64,000 nt of DNA, taken from positions 964,898 to 1,028,897 of the forward strand of contig NZ_STFF01000002.1 of NCBI RefSeq assembly GCF_004834005.1, written 5' to 3'. The position numbers and the translations under genes were made by a program. Below the pieces are notes generated by a model that was given only the letters and a program-made list of their open reading frames with translations, had not been told where the DNA came from and ran no database searches. Each line of letters starts with the position of its first letter. The stretch's first letter is position 1. The DNA is from Niastella caeni (lineage in GTDB: Bacteria > Bacteroidota > Bacteroidia > Chitinophagales > Chitinophagaceae). This document shows positions 43,844 through 53,204 of this stretch, piece after piece.

Positions 43844-45598
43844 ATGAGCACGAATCATCAACATTCAAATGGGGTGGATTCAAATGGGGGGCCTGATGTA
43901 AAAATACTGGAGCAGTTAGCCAACCGGTTTTTTAAAGTACTACCCAATGAGGACATTCCAAAATCAATAGCGGGCAGTGGTATTTCGCCATCCGCATTAG
44001 AACAGGGGAATGCGTTTAGTATAAATGAACCACAAACCAGTTTGCCCGACCCTCATTTTGTGGATGGGCAAATTCCCAAATCAGTTGCCGGTAGCGGCAT
44101 TTCTCCTTCACTAAAAAATACTGACACATATGCTGCGAATGCGCATTCGCAACCAGGAACGCAATACACCAGGCAGGAACCTTTTGTACACTCTCCATTT
44201 CAATTTGAAACCCTGTCATCTTATGAGGTTCAATTGCAGCAGGTGCTGAATAATATCAGTTCATACAATCCTGATGCGCAATTGCCAGGTGTTTCAAATC
44301 TTTCTGAACCGGTTTTTTATTTCCTGTCTGGTAAACAGTCAATACAGGCAATTAAAAGCTTACCCGCAAATGCGCATGCGCCATTTGATGTAGAAAGCAT
44401 TAAGGCTGATTTTCCAATACTTCGGGAAAGGGTTAACGGCCGGCCATTGATATGGCTTGATAATGCAGCTACCACGCAAAAGCCTAAACAGGTTATTGAT
44501 CGGTTGAGTTATTTTTATGAGCATGAGAATTCAAATATTCACAGGGCCGCGCACGAACTGGCTGCAAGGGCCACAGATGCCTATGAAAATGCCCGTAAAA
44601 AAGTACAGGCGTTTCTGAATGCTTCATCGGTAAATGAAATTGTATTTGTGCGTGGATCAACTGAAGCGATCAACCTCGTGGCGCAAAGCTGGGGAGATGA
44701 AAACCTCCGTGCTGGCGATGAAATTATTATCAGTTACCTGGAGCATCACGCCAATATTGTGCCCTGGCAACAACTGGCTGCCAGAAAGGGTCTGGTACTG
44801 CGTGTTATTCCGGTTGACGATGATGGCCAGCTTTTACTAGATGAATATGCAAAATTGTTGAACCCAAAAACCAGGTTAGTATCATTCACACAAGTGTCTA
44901 ATGCGCTGGGTACGGTAACGCCTGCAAAAGAAATAGTAGCCATGGGGCATGCCGTTGGTGCAAAAGTGTTAGTAGATGGCGCGCAGGCTGTATCACATAT
45001 GCGCGTTAATGTACAGGAGCTGAATTGTGACTGGTATGTATTTTCAGGGCATAAAGTTTTTGGTCCTACAGGCATAGGCGTATTATATGGCAAGGAAGCC
45101 TTGTTGAATGAAACGCAACCGTGGCAGGGTGGGGGAAACATGATAAAGGATGTGACTTTCGAAAAGACCGTATATCAAAATTCACCAGCGCGTTTTGAAG
45201 CTGGTACCGGCAATATTGCCGATGCCGTTGGTTTGGGCGCTGCCATTGATTATGTAACAAAAATTGGTATTGATTTAATTAATGAGTATGAACATTACTT
45301 GTTAGTATATGCAACTAATTTACTGAAGCAGATTAAAGGCTTACGCCTGATTGGTACCGCTGCCGAAAAAGCCGGTGTGTTATCTTTTGTGTTGGATGGA
45401 TTTAAAACAGAAGAGGTAGGCGCGTACCTGAACAAGGCAGGCATTGCGGTGCGTTCAGGGCATCATTGTGCTCAACCTATATTACGCCGTTTTGGGGTGG
45501 AAAGTACGGTGCGTCCTTCGCTGGCAGTGTATAACACCTGCGCTGATATTGATGCGTTGGTAGATGCATTGTATAAGATCCGTAACAAAGTGTATTGA
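43844..45598 (+). CDS. Cysteine desulfurase (SufS-like) with encapsulin-targeting N-terminal arm
   Basis: The 584-residue product has a ~180-residue low-complexity N-terminal arm, then a complete SufS-type enzyme from about 182 (ADFPILRERVNGRPLIWLDN, AATTQKPKQVIDRL). The PLP lysine is Lys404 (FSGHKVFGPTGIGVLYG) and the catalytic cysteine is Cys542 (RSGHHCAQPILRRF). The enzyme takes sulfur from cysteine as a persulfide, giving alanine. The arm carries IPKSIAGSGISPS (38-50) and IPKSVAGSGISPS (77-89), a duplicated motif that probably docks to the shell. It is translated directly after the encapsulin gene. Confidence 0.93.
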   Translation: MSTNHQHSNGVDSNGGPDVKILEQLANRFFKVLPNEDIPKSIAGSGISPSALEQGNAFSINEPQTSLPDPHFVDGQIPKSVAGSGISPSLKNTDTYAANAHSQPGTQYTRQEPFVHSPFQFETLSSYEVQLQQVLNNISSYNPDAQLPGVSNLSEPVFYFLSGKQSIQAIKSLPANAHAPFDVESIKADFPILRERVNGRPLIWLDNAATTQKPKQVIDRLSYFYEHENSNIHRAAHELAARATDAYENARKKVQAFLNASSVNEIVFVRGSTEAINLVAQSWGDENLRAGDEIIISYLEHHANIVPWQQLAARKGLVLRVIPVDDDGQLLLDEYAKLLNPKTRLVSFTQVSNALGTVTPAKEIVAMGHAVGAKVLVDGAQAVSHMRVNVQELNCDWYVFSGHKVFGPTGIGVLYGKEALLNETQPWQGGGNMIKDVTFEKTVYQNSPARFEAGTGNIADAVGLGAAIDYVTKIGIDLINEYEHYLLVYATNLLKQIKGLRLIGTAAEKAGVLSFVLDGFKTEEVGAYLNKAGIAVRSGHHCAQPILRRFGVESTVRPSLAVYNTCADIDALVDALYKIRNKVY

Positions 45599-45745
45599 AG
45601 TTTTAATTTTTCAGAACAATTTTATTTTTTGAATAAAGGAAATTTGTAGTTAGCTGTTTCTATATGGTAATGAATTAGAATGAAGGTTTGCTATAACCAG
45701 GAAACCTGTTTCCTGGAATTTATTCTTCATAGTAAACCTATCCTC

Positions 45746-46138
45746 ATGACCAGAAAGGAAACAGCTAATTTTATTCATCTTGCTGCGCTTTCCGTGCAAA
45801 AGGCAATAGACAGTAATCCATTAAGCCGTAAAAGCGTAACTCAATTGGTGCCCGACTTATATGTGGGCAGAAATCAACTGCAAACAGCATTTAAGCAATT
45901 AACAAAGCAGACCATAAAACGATACCGGCTCATCAAAAGAATGGAAGCCGCCAGGGACCTGTTAAGCTCAGAGGTTGAAAGTGTAAAAGAAGTGGCATTG
46001 CAATGCGGCTACAGGAACCCGGGCAATTTTAACAAAGACTTTAAGGAGGTTTTTAACAAAACCCCCGGTGAATGGTTAAATGATAATTTAAAAAATAAGT
46101 ATAACGGGTACAATCAAAATAGTCATGGCGATGGTTAA
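45746..46138 (+). CDS. AraC-type HTH protein (DNA-binding domain only)
   Basis: ATG 45746 (MTRKETANF) gives 130 residues; ATG 45680 would add 22 residues of unlikely sequence. It is one AraC double HTH: SRKSVTQLVPDLYVGRNQLQ then RLIKRMEAARDLL, KEVALQCGYRNPGNFNKDFK and EVFNKTPGEWL. There is no sensor domain, so it must depend on partner proteins or act constitutively. It lies 147 bp after the desulfurase. Its end overlaps the facing AraC-type gene by 4 bp. Confidence 0.85.
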   Translation: MTRKETANFIHLAALSVQKAIDSNPLSRKSVTQLVPDLYVGRNQLQTAFKQLTKQTIKRYRLIKRMEAARDLLSSEVESVKEVALQCGYRNPGNFNKDFKEVFNKTPGEWLNDNLKNKYNGYNQNSHGDG

Positions 46139-46536
46139 ACGATGCCGTTGAATTGCTTCCTGAATTGTAAAGGCGTCAGGCCAACCGTTTTTTTAAAAAC
46201 CGAAACAAAGCTGCTGCCGGTACTATAACCACTCAGTGATGCTATGACCTTCACTGGTTTTTGCGTAGTAAGCAACAATTCCTTCGCTTTTTTTATTCGT
46301 TTCTCGATCTGAAACTCGTATATGCTAATTCCATATACCTGCCTGAACCCGTATTGTAATTTCGTTCGGTTCAAGCCAACTTCCAGGGCTAATCCTTCAA
46401 TGCTGATGTTGGGCGGAGGATCTTTTGATAATAATATATGTGCCTGCGTGATGCATTTAAAGTCATGGCTTTTTAAATTTAATGCAATCTTTTTGGGTAA
46501 TTCATCAGATGGTTGTGAAGTTTGTTTTGTGTTCAT
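46135..46536 (-). CDS. AraC-type HTH protein (short form)
   Basis: The 133-residue product has ~30 residues of N-terminal lead and an AraC double HTH: PNISIEGLALEVGLNRTKLQ, GFRQVYGISIYEFQIEKRIK then KVIASLSGYSTGSSFVSVFK and KTVGLTPLQFRKQF. The terminal stop codons of this gene and the one before overlap tail to tail. The two are not close paralogues by sequence, so this is not a simple inverted duplication. It is divergent from the GH115 gene and could regulate it. Confidence 0.85.
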   Translation of the reverse strand: MNTKQTSQPSDELPKKIALNLKSHDFKCITQAHILLSKDPPPNISIEGLALEVGLNRTKLQYGFRQVYGISIYEFQIEKRIKKAKELLLTTQKPVKVIASLSGYSTGSSFVSVFKKTVGLTPLQFRKQFNGIV

Positions 46537-46910
46537 GCGTAATTAATTTAACTGTTAATAAATTCCTCAAGAGATAGGAATTACAACAGCCAAAAGAAGA
46601 GGCATGAAACGAAAAAGAAGCAAATGAAGAAAATGAATTGGCACGTTTGTCAGTGGGAATTACCCAAATAGGTAATTGGGAAAAAGGCTTGGAATGGCGC
46701 AGCATAAGGTTTGTTTTTATAAAAGTCCATCTAAAAGATGGACAAATATAAGTAAAAAGTTAAACGTCCGCAAATTTTAGGGTACCGGACATTCCGGTTG
46801 TGAAATTACGATGAAACAGTTGCGCGTTACCTTGATAACGTAATTGATTTCGTTTAAATAATGTTTCTTTGCAGCGGTTGTAAAGAACTCCTCAAATTAA
46901 TATTTGCCAT
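46537..46910. other. Divergent region upstream of AraC-type and GH115 genes
   Basis: No gene is seen. A short dyad GTCCATC/GATGGAC (46725-46743) may be an operator. A promoter of the Bacteroidota type lies close to the GH115 start. Confidence 0.55.
46844..46871 (+). promoter_or_regulatory. Predicted Bacteroidota-type promoter of GH115 gene
   Basis: TTG at 46844 and TTTCTTTG at 46864 (near-match to TAnnTTTG) are 20 bases apart, start to start, the usual spacing. The ATG follows at 46911. Confidence 0.45.
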
Positions 46911-49847
46911 ATGCGTTTGCTGTTTCGCTTTTCGCTTTCATTATTGTTTTCGTTTCCCTGTATTTTAACCGCGCAGGATTTTCCACTGGTAAAAAATGGA
47001 AAAGGAGTAACGATTATATACAGCAAAGAAGGACCAACACTTGACTCCATTGCAGCTTATAGTTTGGCCGGGGACATTAAACTGGTAACAGGCAAGCAAC
47101 CCCAGGTTGTTACAGCTGTTGCCAATGCAAGAGGCAATGTAATTGTGATCGGCAATATCGCATCAGGTATTGTTCAACAATTTATTGGACAACAGTCATC
47201 GTTACATCCAGCGCTGCAAGGGAAGTGGGAATGCTTTGGGTTGAAAGTGATCGATAATCCGAAAGGCAATATTTCAAAAGCATTGGTGATCGCCGGTAGC
47301 GATGTGCGCGGTACGGCTTACGGCGTTTTTACATTTTCAGAAAAACTGGGCGTATCGCCCTGGTATTGGTGGGCCGATGTACCCGTTCAAAAGCGAAAAG
47401 AAGTAACGATACAACAGCCGGAGTTTATTTCAACACCACCTGCTGTAAAATTCCGCGGCATTTTTATCAATGATGAAGATTGGGGATTGCAACCCTGGGC
47501 GGCAAAAACATTTGAACCGGAAACCGGTGACATCGGTCCGAAAACTTATGCAAAGGTGTTTGAGTTGTTGCTGCGGTTGAAAGCCAATCTTATTTGGCCG
47601 GCCATGCATCCCGGTACAAAAGCATTTTTTCACAATCCAGGCAATAAAAAAGTAGCGGAAGACTATGCCATTGTCATTGGTTCATCACATGCGGAACCCA
47701 TGTTGCGCAACAATGTGGGCGAATGGGATGAAAAGACGATGGGACACTTTAACTACATCACCAATAAAGAAAAAGTGTATCAGTATTGGGAGAGCAGGAT
47801 AAAAGAGTCGACGAAAGTAGATGCCATTTATACAATGGGTATGCGCGGTGTGCATGACAGTGGGATGGAAGGGGTGAAAAATGCAAAAGAGGCTGTGCCT
47901 TTGTTGGAACAAATTATAAAAGAGCAGCGTGAAATGCTGTCAAAGTACCGGGGGAAAGAAGTGACGACAATTCCGCAGGTATTTACAGCATATAAGGAAG
48001 TGCTTGATATTTATGACAACGGTTTGAAGATCCCGGATGATATAACGCTTGTATGGCCCGATGACAATTATGGTTACATCCAACGCCTGAACAATGAAGC
48101 AGAGCAATCGCGATCCGGTGGTGCAGGGGTTTACTATCATGCATCTTATTGGGGCCGTCCGCATGATTATCTCTGGTTAAGTTCCACCCATCCATCGCTT
48201 ATTCGCGAAGAGATGTTGAAAGCCTGGAAAACAGGCGCCAACAAATTATGGGTGCTGAACGTGGGCGATATAAAACCGCTCGAATACAATATAGACATGT
48301 TCCTGCATATGGCGTACGATCCGGAACACTTCGAGGATAGCCGGCATGTAAGAAGGCATCTGGAAAATTGGGTGAGTAGCATATTCGGAAAAGACCAGGC
48401 GCAAAATATAAGCGATGTGCTTTGGCAATATTATCAACTGGCATTTGAAAGAAAGCCCGAGTTTATGGGTTGGAGCCGAACTGAACCAACTACGCAAACA
48501 ACCAACACCCAATACAATCACTTCTATTATGGCGATGAAGCGCAGCGACGAATAGATCGATACGAAGCATTGGAAAAGCAGGTAAAGGGGCTGCGGGCGA
48601 AAATGCAGGGAGACCAGGCTGATGCATTTTACCAACTGGTATATTACCCCGTAGTGGGTGCATCGCTGATAAATAAAAAATTTTTATATCGCGATAAAGC
48701 CATCTTCTATACAAAACAAAACAGGTTAAGTGCAACTGATTATGCCGCCTTATCAAAAGCGGTATACGATAGTATTATCCGGGAAACCGAATATTATAAT
48801 ACCCGGTTGGCAGGAGGCAAATGGAATGGCATGATGTCGATGAAGCCGCGGAACCTGCCCGTTTACCTGGTGCCGGTATTGCCGGAGATCACTATTGATG
48901 GATCAGCGGGCTGGAGCATTGCGCCGGAAGGTTTTGTTACAAAAGACTCTTCCCTGACAGATGCGGCTAATGTAATGAAGTTGCCTGCTTTTGATAATTT
49001 AAATCAGCAGCGGTATTTTATAGATGTTTTTCTAAACGATCCAAAAACAGTTGCCTGGGCAGCTACTGCATCTCATAAATGGGTCCAGCTTTCAAAAAAC
49101 AACGGAACGCTTGCGCCAGGGTGGGGGAAGAACCAGGTACGCATCTGGGTTAACATTGATTGGGAAAAAGCGCCTAAAGGCAATCAATTTTCAGGCGGCA
49201 TTTTATTTAAAGGAGGCGGTAAACAAATAAAAGTAGACGTGCAGTGCCGCAATGAAAAAGATCCGGGCTTTAATGTCAATGAATTTGTTGAAAATAATGG
49301 ATTCGTATCTATGTTGGCGGCCAATTACACCAGTGAAAAAAGTAAATCGACTTATCATTGGAGCATAATACCTGGTATCGGGTATAGTGGAAAAATGGTG
49401 CAGGCATTACCGGTCAATACAAAAGGTGAAGAAGTATCAACGGACCCGGAGACCATTAAAAAGAACAACTCTTATGTTGAATACAGCTTTTATACAGTAA
49501 CTGCGGCCACGCCCACAGTTAATGTTTATACCTTGCCTACGCATCCGCTTAATAACAAATTCAGCATGCGGTATGCAGTTTCAATAGATGATGGTCCGGT
49601 TACGGTCGTTGATTTTAAAACGGTGGGCAGAAGTGAAGAATGGAAACGAAATGTGTTAAGCAACAGGGCGGAACGCGAAATACAGATGCCTATGCTCAAT
49701 AAAGGCCGGCATACCTTAAGAATATATTGTGTAGACCCGGGTGTTGTATTGGATGAAATCCGGATCAGTTTAGGCGGATTGAAAAAGGCGTACAGCGCGC
49801 TTCCCGAAACAACACCGGCGCACATGCGAGGTAGGCAACAGCGCTAG
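46911..49847 (+). CDS. Glycoside hydrolase family 115 protein (alpha-glucuronidase type)
   Basis: The 978-residue product has a signal peptide (1-21) and the GH115 order. It has an N-terminal alpha/beta domain with VIGNIASGIVQQFIGQQ and GTAYGVFTFSEKLGVSPWYW, and a catalytic barrel with FRGIFINDEDWGLQPWA, NLIWPAMHPGT, IVWPDD-like TLVWPDDNYGYIQRL and YYHASYWGRPHDYLWLSSTH. A helical region follows with AYDPEHFEDSRHVRRHLENW, and C-terminal beta domains to about 960. GH115 enzymes remove (4-O-methyl) glucuronic acid from xylan side chains. No SusCD pair for xylan lies alongside. It probably acts in the periplasm or at the surface. Confidence 0.93.
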   Translation: MRLLFRFSLSLLFSFPCILTAQDFPLVKNGKGVTIIYSKEGPTLDSIAAYSLAGDIKLVTGKQPQVVTAVANARGNVIVIGNIASGIVQQFIGQQSSLHPALQGKWECFGLKVIDNPKGNISKALVIAGSDVRGTAYGVFTFSEKLGVSPWYWWADVPVQKRKEVTIQQPEFISTPPAVKFRGIFINDEDWGLQPWAAKTFEPETGDIGPKTYAKVFELLLRLKANLIWPAMHPGTKAFFHNPGNKKVAEDYAIVIGSSHAEPMLRNNVGEWDEKTMGHFNYITNKEKVYQYWESRIKESTKVDAIYTMGMRGVHDSGMEGVKNAKEAVPLLEQIIKEQREMLSKYRGKEVTTIPQVFTAYKEVLDIYDNGLKIPDDITLVWPDDNYGYIQRLNNEAEQSRSGGAGVYYHASYWGRPHDYLWLSSTHPSLIREEMLKAWKTGANKLWVLNVGDIKPLEYNIDMFLHMAYDPEHFEDSRHVRRHLENWVSSIFGKDQAQNISDVLWQYYQLAFERKPEFMGWSRTEPTTQTTNTQYNHFYYGDEAQRRIDRYEALEKQVKGLRAKMQGDQADAFYQLVYYPVVGASLINKKFLYRDKAIFYTKQNRLSATDYAALSKAVYDSIIRETEYYNTRLAGGKWNGMMSMKPRNLPVYLVPVLPEITIDGSAGWSIAPEGFVTKDSSLTDAANVMKLPAFDNLNQQRYFIDVFLNDPKTVAWAATASHKWVQLSKNNGTLAPGWGKNQVRIWVNIDWEKAPKGNQFSGGILFKGGGKQIKVDVQCRNEKDPGFNVNEFVENNGFVSMLAANYTSEKSKSTYHWSIIPGIGYSGKMVQALPVNTKGEEVSTDPETIKKNNSYVEYSFYTVTAATPTVNVYTLPTHPLNNKFSMRYAVSIDDGPVTVVDFKTVGRSEEWKRNVLSNRAEREIQMPMLNKGRHTLRIYCVDPGVVLDEIRISLGGLKKAYSALPETTPAHMRGRQQR

Positions 49848-49996
49848 ATTGGGCGGCAGGTTTAAAAATTCAAAAACGTAACTGGTAAAGTAGTTTGAAT
49901 TGCGTCACGGCCGGTATATGAATAATATTTAATAAAAAACGTGAATAGACGGTATTTTGAGGCCATTGTGCTACCTTTCCAATACCATTTATTTTT

Positions 49997-50794
49997 ATGC
50001 AGATCCTGCCACATCCGGCGTTAGCTCACCTTGTCAGGCATTACCTGATCCTGGATGAATTGCAACCTGTTAACAGCATGCACCGGTTGTTTGCAGATGG
50101 TAATACCGGATTGGTTTTTAATTTAGATAATGCGGCTTTATGTGCTGCAGGCAATAGTCCGGCTATATATTCCTGTTGGTTATATGGACAGGTAAAAACC
50201 TTTCACAACCTTTCCGTCGCGGGTAGCATCAATTGGATCGTTGTTGTATTACAGCCTTATGGCGCCCACCAATTATGGGGTGTTCCGGCTATGGAATGGT
50301 ATAATTGTTTCTTTCCTGCGGTGGAAATAGTAGGCACTCGCATAGATTCAATAGCAAATGCATTGTTGAACGCAAAACAATTGAATGAACGGATTCGGTT
50401 GTTAGATAATTTCCTGCTACAGCAGGTTGATCAACGAACGCCACCAGATCCGGTGATCGTTCAGGCGGTACAACATATAATTAAGCAGGAAGGAATGGTG
50501 TCGGTTGAATCGTTGCACCAAAGCTTATGGGTGAATGAACGAACGCTCGAAAGAAAATTCAAACTACACATTGGCATTTCACCCAAACGTTTCACCGATA
50601 TTGTTCGGTTAAACAGCAGCGCCAAAAGAATGCAACGAATGAAGGGAAAGCAACCACTAACCGGTGTTGCCTATGAAAGCGGTTACTTCGACCAGGCGCA
50701 TTTTATCAAGGAATTTAAAAAATATACCGGCATTACTCCCCAGCAATACCAGGCCCAGGCGCGTCCGTTGGCATTAAATTTTCTGGAATTATAA
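49997..50794 (+). CDS. AraC-family regulator with DUF6597-type N-domain
   Basis: The 265-residue product begins with PHPALAHLVRHYLILDEL and has a cupin-like N-domain with VVVLQPYGAHQLWGVPAMEW, the pattern of DUF6597-type regulators. A C-terminal AraC HTH follows at about 155-255 (VSVESLHQSLWVNERTLERK, RFTDIVRLNSSAKRM, GVAYESGYFDQAHFIKEFK with KYTGITPQQYQ). It precedes the nitrilase gene by 55 bp in the same direction and probably belongs to the same unit. Upstream is GTATTTTG (about 49951) after an ACGTGAATAGACG element, a possible promoter. Confidence 0.88.
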   Translation: MQILPHPALAHLVRHYLILDELQPVNSMHRLFADGNTGLVFNLDNAALCAAGNSPAIYSCWLYGQVKTFHNLSVAGSINWIVVVLQPYGAHQLWGVPAMEWYNCFFPAVEIVGTRIDSIANALLNAKQLNERIRLLDNFLLQQVDQRTPPDPVIVQAVQHIIKQEGMVSVESLHQSLWVNERTLERKFKLHIGISPKRFTDIVRLNSSAKRMQRMKGKQPLTGVAYESGYFDQAHFIKEFKKYTGITPQQYQAQARPLALNFLEL

Positions 50795-50849
50795 TTATGT
50801 CGGATTTATACAATCTGCCCCACAGAACAGCATATAATTTTACATTACT

Positions 50850-51800
50850 ATGCAACCGATAAAAATTGCAACGGCACAGTTTGAAAATCGTAATAATGAT
50901 AAAGCATATAACCTCGGCGTTATCCGCGCCCTTGCGCTCCAGGCAAAATTGCAGGGTGCACAGGTGATCGCTTTTCATGAATGTTCCCTTACCGGCTATT
51001 CCTTTGCCCGGCATTTAGATAAAGCTCAACTGGCAGCCATTGCAGAAGTGATCCCGGAAGGGGAGAGCATCCAGGAATTGATTACAATCGCTAAAGAAAT
51101 TGACATCGTTATTTTAGCCGGCCTATTTGAAAAGACCACCGATGGAACGCTGTACAAGGCGTATGTATGCGTTGATAGATCGGGATTGGTTGCCAAGTAC
51201 CGCAAATTGCATCCGTTCATCAATCCGCATCTTACACCCGGTGATTCCTACGTGGTATTCGATCTGTTGGGTTGGAAGTGTGGTATATTGATCTGTTACG
51301 ATAACAACATCATTGAAAATGTACGAGCTACAACTTTATTGGGCGCCGATATTATTTTTATGCCGCATGTAACGATGTGCACGCCAAGTCCCAGGCCAGG
51401 TGCCGGCTTTGTAGATCCTGCGTTGTGGGTTAAGCGCGAAGAAGATCCAACTACGTTGCGGGCAGAATTTGACGGGTTAAAAGGTAGGGGCTGGTTAATG
51501 AAATGGTTGCCCGCACGAGCGTACGATAATGGCGTTTATGTCGTTTTTTCTAATCCTATCGGTATGGATGATGATCAACTGAAGAATGGCTGTTCTATGA
51601 TCCTCGATCCTTTTGGGGATATAATTGCAGAATGCCGGCAGTTGGGAAATGACATTGCCATAGCTACGCTTACGCCCCGAAAATTGCAGCAATCAGGCGG
51701 TTATCGTTATAAAAATGCCAGGCGCCCGGAGTTGTACGGAGCAATCATATCGGCGCCGCATACCGCTGTGCAAAAAGTGGCGTGGTTGAAGGAGGAGTAG
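50850..51800 (+). CDS. Nitrilase-superfamily carbon-nitrogen hydrolase
   Basis: The 316-residue product has the complete Glu-Lys-Cys triad: Glu44 (IAFHECSLTGYSF), Lys119 (AKYRKLHPFINPHLTPG) and Cys149 (CGILICYDNNIIENVRATTL). The later FMPHVTMCTPSPRPGAGF insert is longer than in simple amidases. The enzyme should hydrolyse an amide or nitrile; the substrate is not determined, though the segment YKARRPELY-like RYKNARRPELYG near the end is common in carbamoyl-putrescine-type members. It is preceded closely by an AraC regulator, possibly its activator. Confidence 0.9.
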   Translation: MQPIKIATAQFENRNNDKAYNLGVIRALALQAKLQGAQVIAFHECSLTGYSFARHLDKAQLAAIAEVIPEGESIQELITIAKEIDIVILAGLFEKTTDGTLYKAYVCVDRSGLVAKYRKLHPFINPHLTPGDSYVVFDLLGWKCGILICYDNNIIENVRATTLLGADIIFMPHVTMCTPSPRPGAGFVDPALWVKREEDPTTLRAEFDGLKGRGWLMKWLPARAYDNGVYVVFSNPIGMDDDQLKNGCSMILDPFGDIIAECRQLGNDIAIATLTPRKLQQSGGYRYKNARRPELYGAIISAPHTAVQKVAWLKEE

Positions 51801-51917
51801 GGGGACGGTTTAATTTCAATGAACCAGTTTCAAATGCTGGCGTCGGATAACGCAATAGACTGACGACATTTGATTGAGACCCGTTCATGAAGCCGAAGGT
51901 CAGGTGCCAGGGCTGGC

Positions 51918-52445
51918 TCATTCCTTTATGATTTCCCATTTCGAAACGATCATTAAAAAATTGCCATCATCTTTAGAGTTCGGATCTGTAATAGTCAAAC
52001 TTCCATCTTTGGCTTCCACCATAAGCGTTATTTGTGTTGTGCTGCCGTCCTGTTGATTTATATATCCATTATAGGTCACCTGGCCTGCAGTCAGATCGGA
52101 GTTTAAATGGCAATCAATGCCTTCAATAACGACATTAAAGCTTACTTTTTCCTGCTCCGGAGGTTCGCTCGATATATTGATCAGCTTGTCCGAAGGATTA
52201 ATAGTGATTTCTGTATTGAAACTTTTTTCCTGTCCACTATTGACCATTCTTATTTTTTCTGAGTAATATTTAATTGTTTGGTCGCAACTGCTTATGGCCT
52301 TGGATTGGTTGCCATTTTGCGCCTGGGCGACTTTGGTTGATTTGCATGCAGAAAATAGGATCAGGGCTGTGCCCAGGATCAGGTGGAGGAGGGGGGTAAT
52401 TGGTTTCAAAAGAGCATTCTGATGATCGATAAGGTTTTTTGCCAC
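51918..52445 (-). CDS. Hypothetical lipoprotein
   Basis: The frame begins at a GTG (52445), with no better ATG before the signal sequence. The 175-residue product has a hydrophobic stretch ending in the lipobox ILFSACKSTK (Cys about residue 34) and then a beta-rich domain (NTEITINPSDKLINISSEPP, QVTYNGYINQQDGSTTQITL). No known family was recognised. The N-terminal ~18 residues ahead of the hydrophobic part are unusually long for a lipoprotein signal, so the true start may be internal. It is convergent with the nitrilase gene. Confidence 0.6.
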   Translation of the reverse strand: MAKNLIDHQNALLKPITPLLHLILGTALILFSACKSTKVAQAQNGNQSKAISSCDQTIKYYSEKIRMVNSGQEKSFNTEITINPSDKLINISSEPPEQEKVSFNVVIEGIDCHLNSDLTAGQVTYNGYINQQDGSTTQITLMVEAKDGSLTITDPNSKDDGNFLMIVSKWEIIKE

Positions 52446-52610
52446 GGGTTTGGGTGTTAAAGTTGGTTAAGGGTTAAGCGAAAATACTTCAATTAGTGCA
52501 AAAAACACGCGCGGATATTAATACAAATTGTTGAAAGAAAAATGGTTAGATAAAAATATTTATTTCGATAGTTTTTTTGTCAGTTTAATTCCTACCCCTA
52601 TTTTTGCCCC

Positions 52611-52695
52611 GGAGAGATGGCAGAGCGGTCGAATGCGGCGGTCTTGAAAACCGTTGACTGTCACAGGTCCGGGGGTTCGAATCCCTCTCTCTCCG
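52611..52695 (+). tRNA. tRNA-Ser (anticodon UGA)
   Basis: The 85-base gene has the acceptor pair GGAGAGA/TCTCTCC, a D-arm with GGCAGAGCGGTCGAATGC, an anticodon loop CTTGAAA (anticodon TGA at its third to fifth bases), a long variable arm (serine type) and a T-arm with GGGTTCGAATCCC. The discriminator is G. The CCA end is not encoded. The 3' end served as attachment site for the element that begins here. Confidence 0.95.
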
Positions 52696-52696
52696 C
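52679..52696 (+). repeat. attL: 18-bp direct repeat inside tRNA-Ser
   Basis: GAATCCCTCTCTCTCCGC, the tRNA 3' end, is repeated exactly at 56080-56097. This is the mark of site-specific integration that rebuilds the tRNA. Confidence 0.9.
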
Positions 52697-52715
52697 CGAT
52701 AAAAACTTAATACGT

Positions 52716-52743
52716 AAAGCGCTGAATTTCAGCGCTTTTTTTT
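52716..52743 (+). terminator. Terminator behind tRNA-Ser (element side)
   Basis: A 10-bp perfect stem (AAAGCGCTGA/TCAGCGCTTT) with a 3-base loop and a long T-run; it ends the tRNA transcript and was brought by the element. Confidence 0.85.
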
Positions 52744-52745
52744 AT

Positions 52746-53204
52746 TATTCCCACCCACAAGTAAGCGGAGAGAGTCGAATTCAACCCGGGACGGAACCGA
52801 AACGGAACTAATACGGAATCAACAAAAAATAACTGAAGAGATACAACCAATAGCCTAAATCGGTTGGTCTTGATTAACAGATACATATTCAGTTAAAGAA
52901 CTACAACAGTAATCTACTACAGCTAGTAGACTTCATATTTAAATTATTTTAAATTATTATCATTTTGCCCTCTATGTGTTGTTCATAACCTATAAAAAAT
53001 AAAAAAAATAATAAAAAAATTTAATCAAAGAGTAGTAAAAATGAGTGCTTTCGTTGTTTCTATATATACGTGGGGGATAAAATCTATTGAACTGAATAAT
53101 TAAATTAGAAAGTTTTATTGGGATGAAGCCTTTACCGAAAAGCTCTTAGCACGTAGGCTTGGAGCGAGAAGTTTCTATTTTTCAATCAAATATAAACGGA
53201 TATT
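52746..53204. other. Left non-coding end of the element
   Basis: No gene of credible size in about 460 AT-rich bases. It starts with a partial inverted copy of the tRNA 3' end (GCGGAGAGAG, 52765-52774) and a set of CGGAA repeats. The promoter of the cassette should lie in the last ~150 bases, but I see no clear -7 box. Confidence 0.5.
52791..52819 (+). repeat. Arm-type-like repeats, left end
   Basis: ACGGAAC (52791), ACGGAAC (52802) and ACGGAAT (52813) have an 11-bp period. They resemble the two CCGGCAC repeats near the right end, including the common CGG-ACTAA stretch. They may be binding sites for the integrase arm domain. Confidence 0.5.
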
